A DNA stretch of 17,014 nucleotides from Candidatus Moraniibacteriota bacterium (GTDB taxonomy: Bacteria; Patescibacteriota; Minisyncoccia; Moranbacterales; UBA9337): the NCBI GenBank assembly GCA_003507475.1, contig DNVQ01000012.1:6661-23674 (forward strand), given 5' to 3'. Below are positions 1-5,987 of the stretch, piece after piece. The position numbers were made by a program, and so were the translations under genes. Within the stretch, counting starts at the first letter, position 1. The number at the start of each line of letters is the position of its first letter. The notes beneath the pieces are model-generated. The model was not told the origin of the DNA, did not search any database, and saw nothing but the letters and a program-made list of their open reading frames with translations.

Positions 1-182
1 TCTATCATGGTGCGAAACTTAAATATGGTAAAATCCATCCCAAGATACCCCATTCTTTTCTGCTTGAAAATTACTGGACCCTCCGATGTAACTTTAATAG
101 CACATCCTATCAAAATTAGCACAGGGAATAAAAAGATTAACGCTAAAACAGAGATGCAAATATCCAAAAATCTTTTTGCCAT
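1..182 (-). CDS. Bacterial sugar transferase (initiating glycosyl-phosphate transferase), N-terminal part
   Basis: Only the first 60 or so codons lie in the window; the gene continues past position 1. Read on the minus strand it begins MAKRFLDICISVLALIFLF, a positively charged start followed by one membrane helix. It then has the family signature: I-K-V-T-S-E-G-P-V-I-F-K-Q-K-R-M-G followed by F-K-F-R-T-M. This is the conserved start of the WcaJ/PglC-type family, which moves a sugar-1-phosphate from a nucleotide sugar to undecaprenyl phosphate at the inner face of the membrane, the first step of surface glycan synthesis. Two ATGs are adjacent (185 and 182). An AAGGAGG Shine-Dalgarno lies 2 nt from the first and 5 nt from the second, so 182 is preferred. 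The sugar substrate cannot be told from this part. I saw no strong promoter in 183-340. Confidence 0.9.
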   Translation of the reverse strand, partial: MAKRFLDICISVLALIFLFPVLILIGCAIKVTSEGPVIFKQKRMGYLGMDFTIFKFRTMI

Positions 183-348
183 CATGTCCTCCTTTTTGTA
201 AAAATAAATAAAAATATGCTAGCTATAGAATAATTTAACGTTATTATGCGATAGCCTTAAATTAGGTACTTACTTTCGATTCAATCTTATCATAATTTTT
301 ATATATGTCCATTACATTTATTAATAATTCAAAAAAAGAATTACAGTC

Positions 349-375
349 CCAAAAGCTGGACAAATTTTTATTTTT
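349..375 (+). repeat. 27-bp direct repeat, copy A
   Basis: Identical over 27 bp to 1575-1601: CC-AAAAGCTGGACA followed by AAATTTTTATTTTT. The next base differs (A here, G in copy B) and TC then matches again. In copy B the element supplies the -35 box and spacer of the tRNA-Gly promoter. Here the matching -10 position is degenerate (ACAATA or CAATAT), so promoter activity is doubtful. The two copies bracket the HTH-ATPase-STAS gene and its control region. The rest of 183-348 is A+T-rich with no gene that I can support. Confidence 0.85.
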
Positions 376-384
376 ATCACAATA

Positions 385-1452
385 TTATTTTTCTTCTATG
401 AAATAATCCTGATTTCTAGGATTACTTCCTTCCACTCTATCAATCATAAATTTAACCGCCTCATTGGCATTTATAAATTTTATATTAATTTCTGGATGCT
501 TGATTTTATAAACTCGAAAAATTTCATCAGCAAAACCCTGCCCAATCATAGGAACTTTATCGAAATCTAAAATTATATATTTAAACTTATCTAGTCCAGA
601 TAGAACTCTTCTAGCTTGAGATCTAGATATGTGTACTGTTCCCATAAAAAAAAGCTTTATCTTCACCTCTGTTTTATCAAAAGCCATCGTTTCTTGATTA
701 GATTGATATTTCTTAAAAATATCAACTAAATGTTTCTTAGTGCTTAATGCGATTTTAAATATAACTCTTGTTCCTTTATTTTTTTTATAATTCTCACCAA
801 AAAAAATATCATCTATTTCGTTATCTATAACAAGCTGACAGTCAAAACTTTCCAAAGTAAATGTATCTGAAATTTTCGAAGTAAAAAATATTCCCTCTCC
901 ACTATGAGCTTGTGGTTGTGTGGTTGTCTTGCCCTTTAAAAGATCTTGCATTGCTTCAAGCTCAGACAACAAATTCTTTTTCTTTTTAATATTTCTAAAA
1001 ACTCCAACTCCGTAATCTTCCACTAAAAATTCCAAATATTTATCTGTTTTTTTTACTTCAATAAAAACATCTTTTGAAAGAGAATGATCTATGGCGTTAT
1101 TAAGCATTTCGGAGAAAGTGTAATTAAAAATTGATTTGACATTGTCTCTCAAATTTAAATACAAATCTGTTTGATTTATTTCTCCCAATATAACATGTTC
1201 TTCCAAGCCCTCTCTAATAATCTTTTTTTTATATACAACACTCACCTCAATCAAATCTTTTCTTTCTGGCAAAACGTAAAAAGAATCTTTAGTGCTTCCT
1301 CCTTTTAATAATTTATTCTCTTTTACTAATTTATTTATAACTGCACTAATCCAACCACGAGAATACTTGCCATTGAAATGATTAAGCACATCAATTGTTC
1401 TGATGATCTCGTTATTAGTAGCTAGGTTAATTATTTCTTGCTTTAAATTCAT
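385..1452 (-). CDS. HTH / GHKL ATPase / STAS-like (DUF4325) fusion regulator
   Basis: A 355-residue cytoplasmic protein with three parts. Residues 1-65 look like a winged helix-turn-helix (I-I-R-T-I-D-V-L-N-H-F, then S-R-G-W-I-S-A-V-I-N-K-L). Residues about 105-235 are a GHKL/HATPase_c domain: N-box E115-M-L-N-N119, G1 box D146-Y-G-V-G150, G2 G185-E-G187 and a late G-T at 227-228. Residues about 265-340 match the STAS-like DUF4325 domain, with I-L-D-F-D at 294-298 and G-Q-G-F-A-D-E at 304-310. Glu115 corresponds to the general base of anti-sigma kinases such as SpoIIAB, so catalysis looks possible. The STAS part has G-Q where SpoIIAA-type domains carry the phosphorylated serine. I infer a transcription regulator with an in-cis partner switch; its targets are unknown. 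ATG 1452 has no Shine-Dalgarno and lies about 17 nt after the inferred transcription start. Confidence 0.85.
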   Translation of the reverse strand: MNLKQEIINLATNNEIIRTIDVLNHFNGKYSRGWISAVINKLVKENKLLKGGSTKDSFYVLPERKDLIEVSVVYKKKIIREGLEEHVILGEINQTDLYLNLRDNVKSIFNYTFSEMLNNAIDHSLSKDVFIEVKKTDKYLEFLVEDYGVGVFRNIKKKKNLLSELEAMQDLLKGKTTTQPQAHSGEGIFFTSKISDTFTLESFDCQLVIDNEIDDIFFGENYKKNKGTRVIFKIALSTKKHLVDIFKKYQSNQETMAFDKTEVKIKLFFMGTVHISRSQARRVLSGLDKFKYIILDFDKVPMIGQGFADEIFRVYKIKHPEINIKFINANEAVKFMIDRVEGSNPRNQDYFIEEK

Positions 1453-1476
1453 AATGTTTTTTATTAACTTAATGCT

Positions 1477-1505
1477 ATTATATACCCTTTTTATTTAATT
1501 GTCAA
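1477..1505 (-). promoter_or_regulatory. Consensus sigma-70-type promoter of the fused HTH-ATPase-STAS gene
   Basis: On the minus strand, -35 TTGACA (1505-1500), a 17-nt spacer and -10 TATAAT (1482-1477). Both boxes are perfect consensus. The -10 ends 24 nt before the ATG at 1452, so the leader should be about 17 nt. The CATGACAAT repeats lie directly upstream. Confidence 0.85.
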
Positions 1506-1515
1506 CTAAAATATA

Positions 1516-1566
1516 ATTGTCATGTTATTGTCATGCATTTAATATCATTGTCATGTTATTGTCATG
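1516..1566 (-). repeat. Four CATGACAAT direct repeats upstream of the promoter
   Basis: The plus-strand nonamer ATTGTCATG occurs at 1516-1524, 1527-1535, 1547-1555 and 1558-1566, with start-to-start spacings of 11, 20 and 11 bp. The 20-mer 1516-1535 is repeated exactly at 1547-1566. Read in the direction of the minus-strand gene the unit is CATGACAAT. The array ends 11 bp upstream of that gene's -35 box, where activators or autoregulators bind. The 11-bp spacing within each pair puts both units on the same face of the helix. Confidence 0.8.
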
Positions 1567-1574
1567 TACCATTG

Positions 1575-1601
1575 CCAAAAGCTGGACAAATTTTTATTTT
1601 T
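1575..1601 (+). repeat. 27-bp direct repeat, copy B
   Basis: Exact 27-bp match to 349-375, in the same orientation. It overlaps the -35 box and spacer of the tRNA-Gly promoter and marks the tRNA-side edge of the segment carrying the HTH-ATPase-STAS gene. Confidence 0.85.
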
Positions 1602-1610
1602 GTCTATAAT
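1583..1610 (+). promoter_or_regulatory. Probable tRNA-Gly promoter
   Basis: -35 TGGACA (1583-1588), a 16-nt spacer and a perfect -10 TATAAT (1605-1610). The next gene downstream on this strand is tRNA-Gly at 1718, so a 5' leader of roughly 100 nt would have to be removed. That leader contains the GC-rich hairpin element. Confidence 0.7.
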
Positions 1611-1649
1611 ACTAAAGGTATACAATTTAACAGTCTAAGTTAATAGCTT

Positions 1650-1722
1650 AAGCGGGCCTCGCCCGCCGAAGTGAAATATCAGCGAAAGCGGGCTTGCCTC
1701 GCCGTAGCAAAGCGCAGGCGGG
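1650..1722 (+). repeat. GC-rich palindromic element abutting the tRNA
   Basis: A strongly GC-rich block in an A+T-rich window. It holds a perfect hairpin, GCGGGC (1652-1657), loop CTC, GCCCGC (1661-1666). A second copy of AAGCGGGC is at 1686-1693 (first at 1650-1657). A second hairpin pairs CTCGCC (1698-1703) with GGCGGG (1717-1722), including one T-G pair. The right arm of this second hairpin is the first five bases of the tRNA (1718-1722) plus the base before. It resembles a dispersed REP-like palindrome; whether it recurs elsewhere in the genome cannot be seen here. Confidence 0.65.
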
Positions 1723-1793
1723 TGTCGTATAGTGGCTTATTATATCAGCCTTCCAAGCTGAGGACGAGGGTTCGATTCCCTTCACCCGCTCCA
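1718..1793 (+). tRNA. tRNA-Gly (anticodon UCC)
   Basis: Acceptor stem GCGGGTG (1718-1724) pairs fully with CACCCGC (1783-1789), followed by discriminator T and an encoded CCA (1791-1793). The anticodon stem TCAGC/GCTGA (1745-1749, 1757-1761) encloses loop CTTCCAA, giving anticodon TCC at 1752-1754, which reads GGA and other GGN codons. The T arm is GAGGG-TTCGATT-CCCTT. The D arm is weak (GTA/TAT or GTAT/ATAT). Acceptor, anticodon and T-arm features match bacterial tRNA-Gly. Confidence 0.97.
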
Positions 1794-1828
1794 CGTAAAG
1801 CTTCGCCATGTGACGTAGCAGATAAATG

Positions 1829-1866
1829 AAATAAAACCGTACTTTTGTGCGGTTTTATTTTATTTT
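1829..1866 (+). terminator. Intrinsic terminator after tRNA-Gly
   Basis: A 14-bp stem, AAATAAAACCGTAC (1829-1842) with GTGCGGTTTTATTT (1847-1860), one T-G pair and a TTTT loop, followed by a T-rich run. Because it ends the tRNA transcript, the upstream extension of the next reading frame (from 1845) is unlikely to be coding. Confidence 0.85.
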
Positions 1867-1931
1867 GTGATGAAATTAAATTTATCCATTTTTCTTCAAG
1901 AATAATCTTTAATATGCTAAACTATTTTTAT

Positions 1932-3404
1932 ATGGCTCTGTTCAATAAAATAAAACAAATATTAAATAAAGAAATCTTGCTATTATCTTCCATTGTCATT
2001 TGGGGAGCTTTTTTGAGATTGTATTATCTGGGCGCAGATAGCTTATGGATAGATGAGGGATTTACCATCACTCAAGCAAATGCAATTCATAAAAACTTCC
2101 TACCCTTACTCGATTCCGGTGAGTATGTAAATAGAGATTTACTTCTTCCCTATTTGCTGGCCATTATAAAATATTTCAAGGGCACGTCCATTGAAACTTA
2201 TCGCTTGGTTTCTGTAGTATTTGGAATACTGTGCATTCCACTTGCCTACAAAATCGGAAAAGAGGTTTTTCAAAAAAATGTCGGCTTAATTTTTGCGTTT
2301 CTTATTTCTTTTTCCTATTGGCAAATTGCTTGGAGTCGGCAAATAAGGGCCTACATAGTGTTAGAGTTTTTAGTGTTATTGGCAATATTTTTTCTTATCA
2401 AATACCACCAAACTCAAAAAAATAAATTCTTATTTTTTCTTTTAGTCTCTATCGGTCTCACCATAACCACAAAAATTTCCGCCATTTTTCTTTTGCCTCC
2501 TCTGCTTATTTATTTTTTAGCGCAGAAAAATTACAAAACTTCCGCCGTTTTTGCTTTTGTTTTTATTGTTATAGGCTTTTTAGGATATTTTTATTTCAGA
2601 CACGACTTTTCATTCTTACCAAATAATTACCTCACTTATTATTTAATCGAATATTATTGGCTTAAATTGGGATTAGTTTTTCCTTTGGCTATTGTGGGAG
2701 CTTATTGGGCGGTTTATCAAAATAAATATTGGCGGAGTTTTCATCTTTTTCTCTTAAGTTTTTTCTTTTTAAACATTACCTTCTTTTCCTTTTTTTATTA
2801 TGTCAATCAGAAAAGATATTTATTTGTCCTTCTTCCGATTATTTTTCTTTATGCCGCCATCCTCTTATATTACTTAGCCGGAAAGAAAAAAACCCAACTA
2901 CTTATTACTATTTTTTCTATTTCCCTTCTCGCCTTTATTGATGTTTTTTCATTTAAATCCCTGCAAATAATTCCGCAAAGGCAATTTATTTTGGAGGATT
3001 ATACTCCTCAGCCAAATTTTCGATCAGCTTATCAGTTTTTACAAAAATCGCTCAAGCCGGAAGATTCGCTAATCTCCCCCTATCCCTATATGGATAAAAT
3101 ATACTTAAATCATCCATCTTACGCTTTGGCTATTTCCTATACCAGCAAAGAAAGCAATGAATCCATAATAGCAAATAAAAAAGAATATTATTCTGGGGCA
3201 CCGGAAATTTCTTCTATCGGTCAGATTAATTCACTCAGAGAAACTGGGGACGTCTATGTCCTTCTTGATACCATGGCCCACTCAAGAGCTAATCAAAAAA
3301 TAGTCCAATACGCCAGAGAATATACCCTCTCTCAATCAATATCTTTTAGTGCGTTCTCTGGAGACATCATCACTGTTTACCGTCTTCCTAGGATTGAGGA
3401 ATAA
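1932..3404 (+). CDS. GT39-like membrane glycosyltransferase (ArnT/PMT family)
   Basis: A 490-residue polytopic membrane protein. The first helix (about residues 16-33) is followed by F-L-R-L-Y-Y-L-G-A-D-S-L-W-I-D-E at 27-42. The acidic pair D41-E42 in the first outside loop is the hallmark of the dolichyl-phosphate-mannose mannosyltransferase/ArnT superfamily. These enzymes move a sugar from a polyprenyl-phosphate donor to a protein or lipid on the outer face of the membrane. About ten more hydrophobic segments follow, up to roughly residue 340, then a soluble outside domain of about 150 residues. The frame is open from 1845, but that stretch overlaps the tRNA terminator. ATG 1932 is chosen; ATG 1914 (adding MLNYFY) is the alternative, and neither has a Shine-Dalgarno. 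Acceptor and sugar are unknown. It could glycosylate the secreted proteins encoded nearby, which is inference. Confidence 0.85.
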   Translation: MALFNKIKQILNKEILLLSSIVIWGAFLRLYYLGADSLWIDEGFTITQANAIHKNFLPLLDSGEYVNRDLLLPYLLAIIKYFKGTSIETYRLVSVVFGILCIPLAYKIGKEVFQKNVGLIFAFLISFSYWQIAWSRQIRAYIVLEFLVLLAIFFLIKYHQTQKNKFLFFLLVSIGLTITTKISAIFLLPPLLIYFLAQKNYKTSAVFAFVFIVIGFLGYFYFRHDFSFLPNNYLTYYLIEYYWLKLGLVFPLAIVGAYWAVYQNKYWRSFHLFLLSFFFLNITFFSFFYYVNQKRYLFVLLPIIFLYAAILLYYLAGKKKTQLLITIFSISLLAFIDVFSFKSLQIIPQRQFILEDYTPQPNFRSAYQFLQKSLKPEDSLISPYPYMDKIYLNHPSYALAISYTSKESNESIIANKKEYYSGAPEISSIGQINSLRETGDVYVLLDTMAHSRANQKIVQYAREYTLSQSISFSAFSGDIITVYRLPRIEE

Positions 3405-3450
3405 TTATTCTTTTTTTCCAAAAATAAAACAACAACTTTATTCTATAAAC

Positions 3451-3479
3451 CAAAGCTACCATTGCAGGCTTTGTTTTTT
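3451..3479 (+). terminator. Intrinsic terminator after the glycosyltransferase
   Basis: CAAAGC (3451-3456) pairs with GCTTTG (3468-3473) across an 11-nt loop and is followed by six T. It sits 47 nt after the stop. The rest of 3405-3629 holds only this element and the next promoter. Confidence 0.7.
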
Positions 3480-3553
3480 CTTATTGCAAAAATTAAGCAT
3501 ATTTTTCCATTGTTTTAATGCTTACTTGTTTTCATGTTCCTTGAACCAAGCCC

Positions 3554-3581
3554 TTGACAAAAGCATTTTTTTTGTTATGAT
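3554..3581 (+). promoter_or_regulatory. Promoter of the YGYG-repeat secreted protein
   Basis: -35 TTGACA (3554-3559, perfect), a 16-nt spacer and -10 TATGAT (3576-3581). The ATG at 3630 lies about 40 nt after the expected transcription start. Confidence 0.75.
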
Positions 3582-3629
3582 TGACAGTTAATTAAATTAA
3601 GCCAAAAGATTTTACAAATCAACAAGTTT

Positions 3630-4169
3630 ATGAAAAAAACTTCAATTTCGCAACAATTAAGCATTTATTTTGTAGCTACTACTTTATGTCTGGTTCTAAT
3701 TTCAACTTCACTAGGCGAAGGATTGATTAGAACAAGTTATGGTTACGGATACGGTTATGGTTATGAAAATAACAAACCCAACGATAGTAATAATGAAAAC
3801 AACAGTCAAACCGAAGAAGCAATCAAAAATAACGATAGCCAAATAGAGGGAGCTGTTAGCGAAAAGAAAAAAACTAAAAAAGAAAAAGCCAAGAAGAAAA
3901 AGGATTTAAAAATTTCTCAAAAATCTGTAAAAAGAGGGGAAATATTAGTTCAATCCGGAAAAGGTTTTAAGAAAAATTCCAAGCTTAGACTTTATTTTTC
4001 CAAATCCGACGGAACTTTTTATCCTCCAGTGACGGTTAAAACTAACAGCGAGGGTAAATTTAGCGTAAGATATTTAGCCACAAAACCAGCAGGAACATAC
4101 AAATGGTATGCGGTTGTGCCTGCTTCCGGAAAAAAGACAAAAATATCAAGCTACAAAATAGTAAAATAA
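3630..4169 (+). CDS. Secreted protein: YGYGYGYGY tract, charged linker, C-terminal Ig-like domain
   Basis: A 179-residue protein whose product I do not recognise. Residues 1-30 form a signal peptide (K2-K3, then a hydrophobic core about 11-28). A tyrosine-glycine tract at 37-45 (Y-G four times, then Y) lies just past the likely cleavage site. Residues 46-75 are Asn/Glu/Gln-rich, and 79-91 are almost all Lys with some Glu and Thr. Residues 92-179 look like a compact beta-sandwich: K-R-G-E-I-L-V-Q-S-G-K-G-F, then G-T-F-Y-P-P-V-T-V-K-T-N-S-E-G-K-F-S-V-R-Y, then G-T-Y-K-W-Y-A-V-V-P. The lysine block may contact an acidic surface polymer; this is inference. It has its own promoter and terminator. 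No Shine-Dalgarno precedes the ATG. Confidence 0.8.
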   Translation: MKKTSISQQLSIYFVATTLCLVLISTSLGEGLIRTSYGYGYGYGYENNKPNDSNNENNSQTEEAIKNNDSQIEGAVSEKKKTKKEKAKKKKDLKISQKSVKRGEILVQSGKGFKKNSKLRLYFSKSDGTFYPPVTVKTNSEGKFSVRYLATKPAGTYKWYAVVPASGKKTKISSYKIVK

Positions 4170-4234
4170 TTTACACACACTTCTGCCTAGTTATTATCAA
4201 AATTTTCCAAATTTCTCAGCAACTTAATTCAACC

Positions 4235-4265
4235 AAAAATAACCCTAATTCATGGGGTTATTTTT
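4235..4265 (+). terminator. Intrinsic terminator after the YGYG-repeat protein
   Basis: A perfect 11-bp stem, AAAAATAACCC (4235-4245) with GGGTTATTTTT (4255-4265), and a 9-nt loop. The T-run is part of the right arm. The symmetric A/T ends would let it work on either strand. Confidence 0.85.
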
Positions 4266-4306
4266 ATTACATCTGAATTATTAATTAGAATATATCATCT
4301 ATTGCA

Positions 4307-4315
4307 TGATATAAT
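4307..4315 (+). promoter_or_regulatory. Extended -10 promoter of the alpha/beta hydrolase gene
   Basis: TGATATAAT: a TG dinucleotide one base before a perfect TATAAT (4310-4315). No good -35 box is present, as is usual for extended -10 promoters. The start site should fall near 4322. This rules out a possible TTG start at 4302, which lies upstream of it. Confidence 0.65.
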
Positions 4316-4337
4316 TAAAAAAGATAAATATGAAAAT

Positions 4338-4874
4338 ATGAATAAAAAAGATGTATATGTTTTGCCAGGAACAATCCAATGCGCCAAAAATTACGGCTAT
4401 GATGGATTGGATATTTGGACAAAAAAGGGGAAAGAAATTATTTCTGATGCCAAAATTTTTATTGGCCATAGCTTGGGAGCAAGTTTTATTTTAAAATCAA
4501 ATATCAATCGCAACTGCAAATTCATATTCATCAATCCCCTTCTTGAAAAAAGATGTTTTATTGTTCATTTTATAAATTGGCTAAGGTTTCTTATTTTTGA
4601 AGGATTTCCGATTAAAAAAGCTGTGCCTGTTAAATATTGGTGGCATACTTTCAGACAGGCTCTACACCTATTAAATGTTGATGTCCTTGGGCAAATAAAA
4701 AAAATCCCTCAAGAAAACATCATTATAATTCGTGGCAAATATGATAATTATTTTTGCGACAAAGAATGTGTTGAAATATTAAAAGCCAACAAAATTAAAT
4801 TTATCGAAGTTGAAGCCGGCCATGATTGGAATGAAAATATCAAAAATACGGTAGAAGATATTTTAAAAAAATAG
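4338..4874 (+). CDS. Small alpha/beta hydrolase (serine-hydrolase fold)
   Basis: A 178-residue cytoplasmic protein with a compact alpha/beta hydrolase core. The nucleophile elbow is G43-H-S45-L-G47, matching G-x-S-x-G. A likely acid is D136 in R-G-K-Y-D-N, and the catalytic histidine H162 lies in A-G-H-D-W near the C-terminus. So the Ser-Asp-His triad appears complete in the right order. The size and the short first strands (V-Y-V-L-P-G) resemble the RBBP9/YdeN-like group of small serine hydrolases. That placement is tentative and the substrate is unknown. ATG 4338 is preferred over TTG 4302 because the extended -10 box lies between them. It stands alone between a terminator and the next promoter. 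Confidence 0.8.
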   Translation: MNKKDVYVLPGTIQCAKNYGYDGLDIWTKKGKEIISDAKIFIGHSLGASFILKSNINRNCKFIFINPLLEKRCFIVHFINWLRFLIFEGFPIKKAVPVKYWWHTFRQALHLLNVDVLGQIKKIPQENIIIIRGKYDNYFCDKECVEILKANKIKFIEVEAGHDWNENIKNTVEDILKK

Positions 4875-4897
4875 GAAAGATTCGCAATAAAAAATTA

Positions 4898-4926
4898 TTG
4901 ACTTTTAGTGAAGGGCATGTTATTAT
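4898..4926 (+). promoter_or_regulatory. Promoter of the lipoprotein gene
   Basis: -35 TTGACT (4898-4903), a 17-nt spacer and -10 TATTAT (4921-4926). It leaves a leader of roughly 105 nt before ATG 5040. Early in that leader TTGATAT and ATATCAA can pair as a 7-bp A/T-rich hairpin. Confidence 0.7.
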
Positions 4927-5039
4927 ATCTCATTGATATTTTATATATATCAATAGGAGTTAGAAGTTCTTTATAGTATTTATTTTGTTTGCCATTGTGG
5001 CTTAATTGCTGTCTAAATCCGAACAGGGAGAAATAAATT

Positions 5040-5477
5040 ATGAAAGCGACAAACTTGCGTGTGACAATGCTTATGACAATTATTTTTTTATCATCTTGTG
5101 CTGCCTCAACGCCAAACATCCCGGCGCCAGCTGGTATTTCAAAGATTGATATCAATGCCCAAGAATTTGGATTGGGCGAATTCATGTCATCAGAGCGGAC
5201 AATTCATACAGTTACAGTTGATGACACTATTGGCGCACAATATGAATTAATTGATGCCATTACAAAAGAGGGCGACAAAAAAAGCCATATAGGCTTTTAT
5301 AGAACCAAAGTATTAAATGGAGAAAACATTAAGCAAGCCACAAATCGCGTTCAAGAGATATGTTCTGCGGCGGTAAAAAAATCAAATCTTCCGGAGATAG
5401 AAAAGACTTGTTGGCACAACAAAAAGACTGACAAAGTTAGTTGTCTGATTTTCAAAAAAGACAACATGAAGCAATAA
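5040..5477 (+). CDS. Putative lipoprotein, family not recognised
   Basis: A 145-residue protein with a lipoprotein signal peptide: charged start, hydrophobic core 9-17, and lipobox L-S-S-C with C20 as the lipidated residue. A short Pro/Ala linker (T-P-N-I-P-A-P-A-G) follows, then a folded domain of about 110 residues with no motif I know. It has three further cysteines (C108, C119 and C135 by my count) that could form disulfides. A GGGAG Shine-Dalgarno sits about 9 nt before the ATG. The gene has its own promoter and probably forms a unit with the next one, 80 nt downstream, since no terminator is visible between them. Confidence 0.75.
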   Translation: MKATNLRVTMLMTIIFLSSCAASTPNIPAPAGISKIDINAQEFGLGEFMSSERTIHTVTVDDTIGAQYELIDAITKEGDKKSHIGFYRTKVLNGENIKQATNRVQEICSAAVKKSNLPEIEKTCWHNKKTDKVSCLIFKKDNMKQ

Positions 5478-5557
5478 ATTTTGACAAGTCCAATACATGG
5501 ACAGAGAAGAGAAATCTCCCTGCTCATTATTAAAAATATTTTCATAGGAGAAAAGGT

Positions 5558-5857
5558 ATGCAGATAAAAAACAGAGTAATTGGAGTTATAGCGAAACTTT
5601 CTGGTCTCAGTGGAATCATTCTCTATAGCTCCGATCGAGATAATCAAATCGGACTAGAGATAGGTAGAAAATACAGCTTTATCTATCCCGAAAGATTGGC
5701 TGATTTTACTGGCACGCTGAGTGAATTTGCAATAAGCTATAACGCTAGCGAGTCCGAAATTTACCTAGTTGCTGTTGATTCCAAAAACTGCCGGATACGA
5801 AAAATTCAGATAAAAGATCTGGAAAAAATAACCTACGCCGATGATATTGATAATTAA
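5558..5857 (+). CDS. Small protein of unknown function
   Basis: A 99-residue protein I do not recognise. The first 23 residues are mildly hydrophobic (V-I-G-V-I-A-K-L-S-G-L-S-G-I-I-L-Y) but too polar to be called a signal peptide with confidence. The rest looks like a small alpha/beta or beta-rich domain ending in an acidic tail (D-D-I-D-N). A good AGGAG Shine-Dalgarno at the end of the 80-nt gap supports the ATG. It follows the lipoprotein gene without a visible terminator or a complete promoter and is closed by its own terminator, so co-transcription is likely. Confidence 0.65.
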   Translation: MQIKNRVIGVIAKLSGLSGIILYSSDRDNQIGLEIGRKYSFIYPERLADFTGTLSEFAISYNASESEIYLVAVDSKNCRIRKIQIKDLEKITYADDIDN

Positions 5858-5875
5858 ATATCATTATCAATTTTC

Positions 5876-5918
5876 AAAAAAGGCACGCCCCAAACTGGAA
5901 GCGGCCTTTTATTATTTT
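5876..5918. terminator. Bidirectional intrinsic terminator between converging units
   Basis: AAAAGGC-A-CGC pairs with GCGGCCTTTT, a 10-bp stem with one bulged A around a 12-nt loop, with T-runs on both strands. It can end the plus-strand lipoprotein/orphan unit and the minus-strand MerR-ATPase/STAS unit. The remaining bases to 5987 hold nothing else I can support. Confidence 0.75.
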
Positions 5919-5987
5919 TAAAAAGCTTTTTTCATAAATCCGACTATAATCGCTTTAAAACATTGTAGATAACGCGGATATTTCAAT

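Noticed and set aside
7..201. A 64-codon plus-strand frame at the window edge.
   Set aside because: It is the complement of the sugar transferase, whose conserved motifs (S-E-G-P-V-I-F, K-F-R-T-M) are on the minus strand with a good Shine-Dalgarno.
1516..1566. Replication iterons.
   Set aside because: There are only four short units, directly upstream of a consensus promoter, with no DnaA boxes or replication initiator gene nearby; an operator role fits better.
1845..1931. Upstream extension of the glycosyltransferase to 1845.
   Set aside because: It begins inside the tRNA terminator hairpin and adds residues unlike a membrane-protein start; ATG 1932 (or 1914) is more plausible.
5480..5510. 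A separate promoter for the 99-residue orphan (TTGACA near 5480).
   Set aside because: The -35-like hexamer is there, but no acceptable -10 box follows at 16-18 nt.
5351..5647. A 98-codon minus-strand frame.
   Set aside because: It overlaps two plus-strand genes that have Shine-Dalgarno sites, and its translation shows no domain or start signal.
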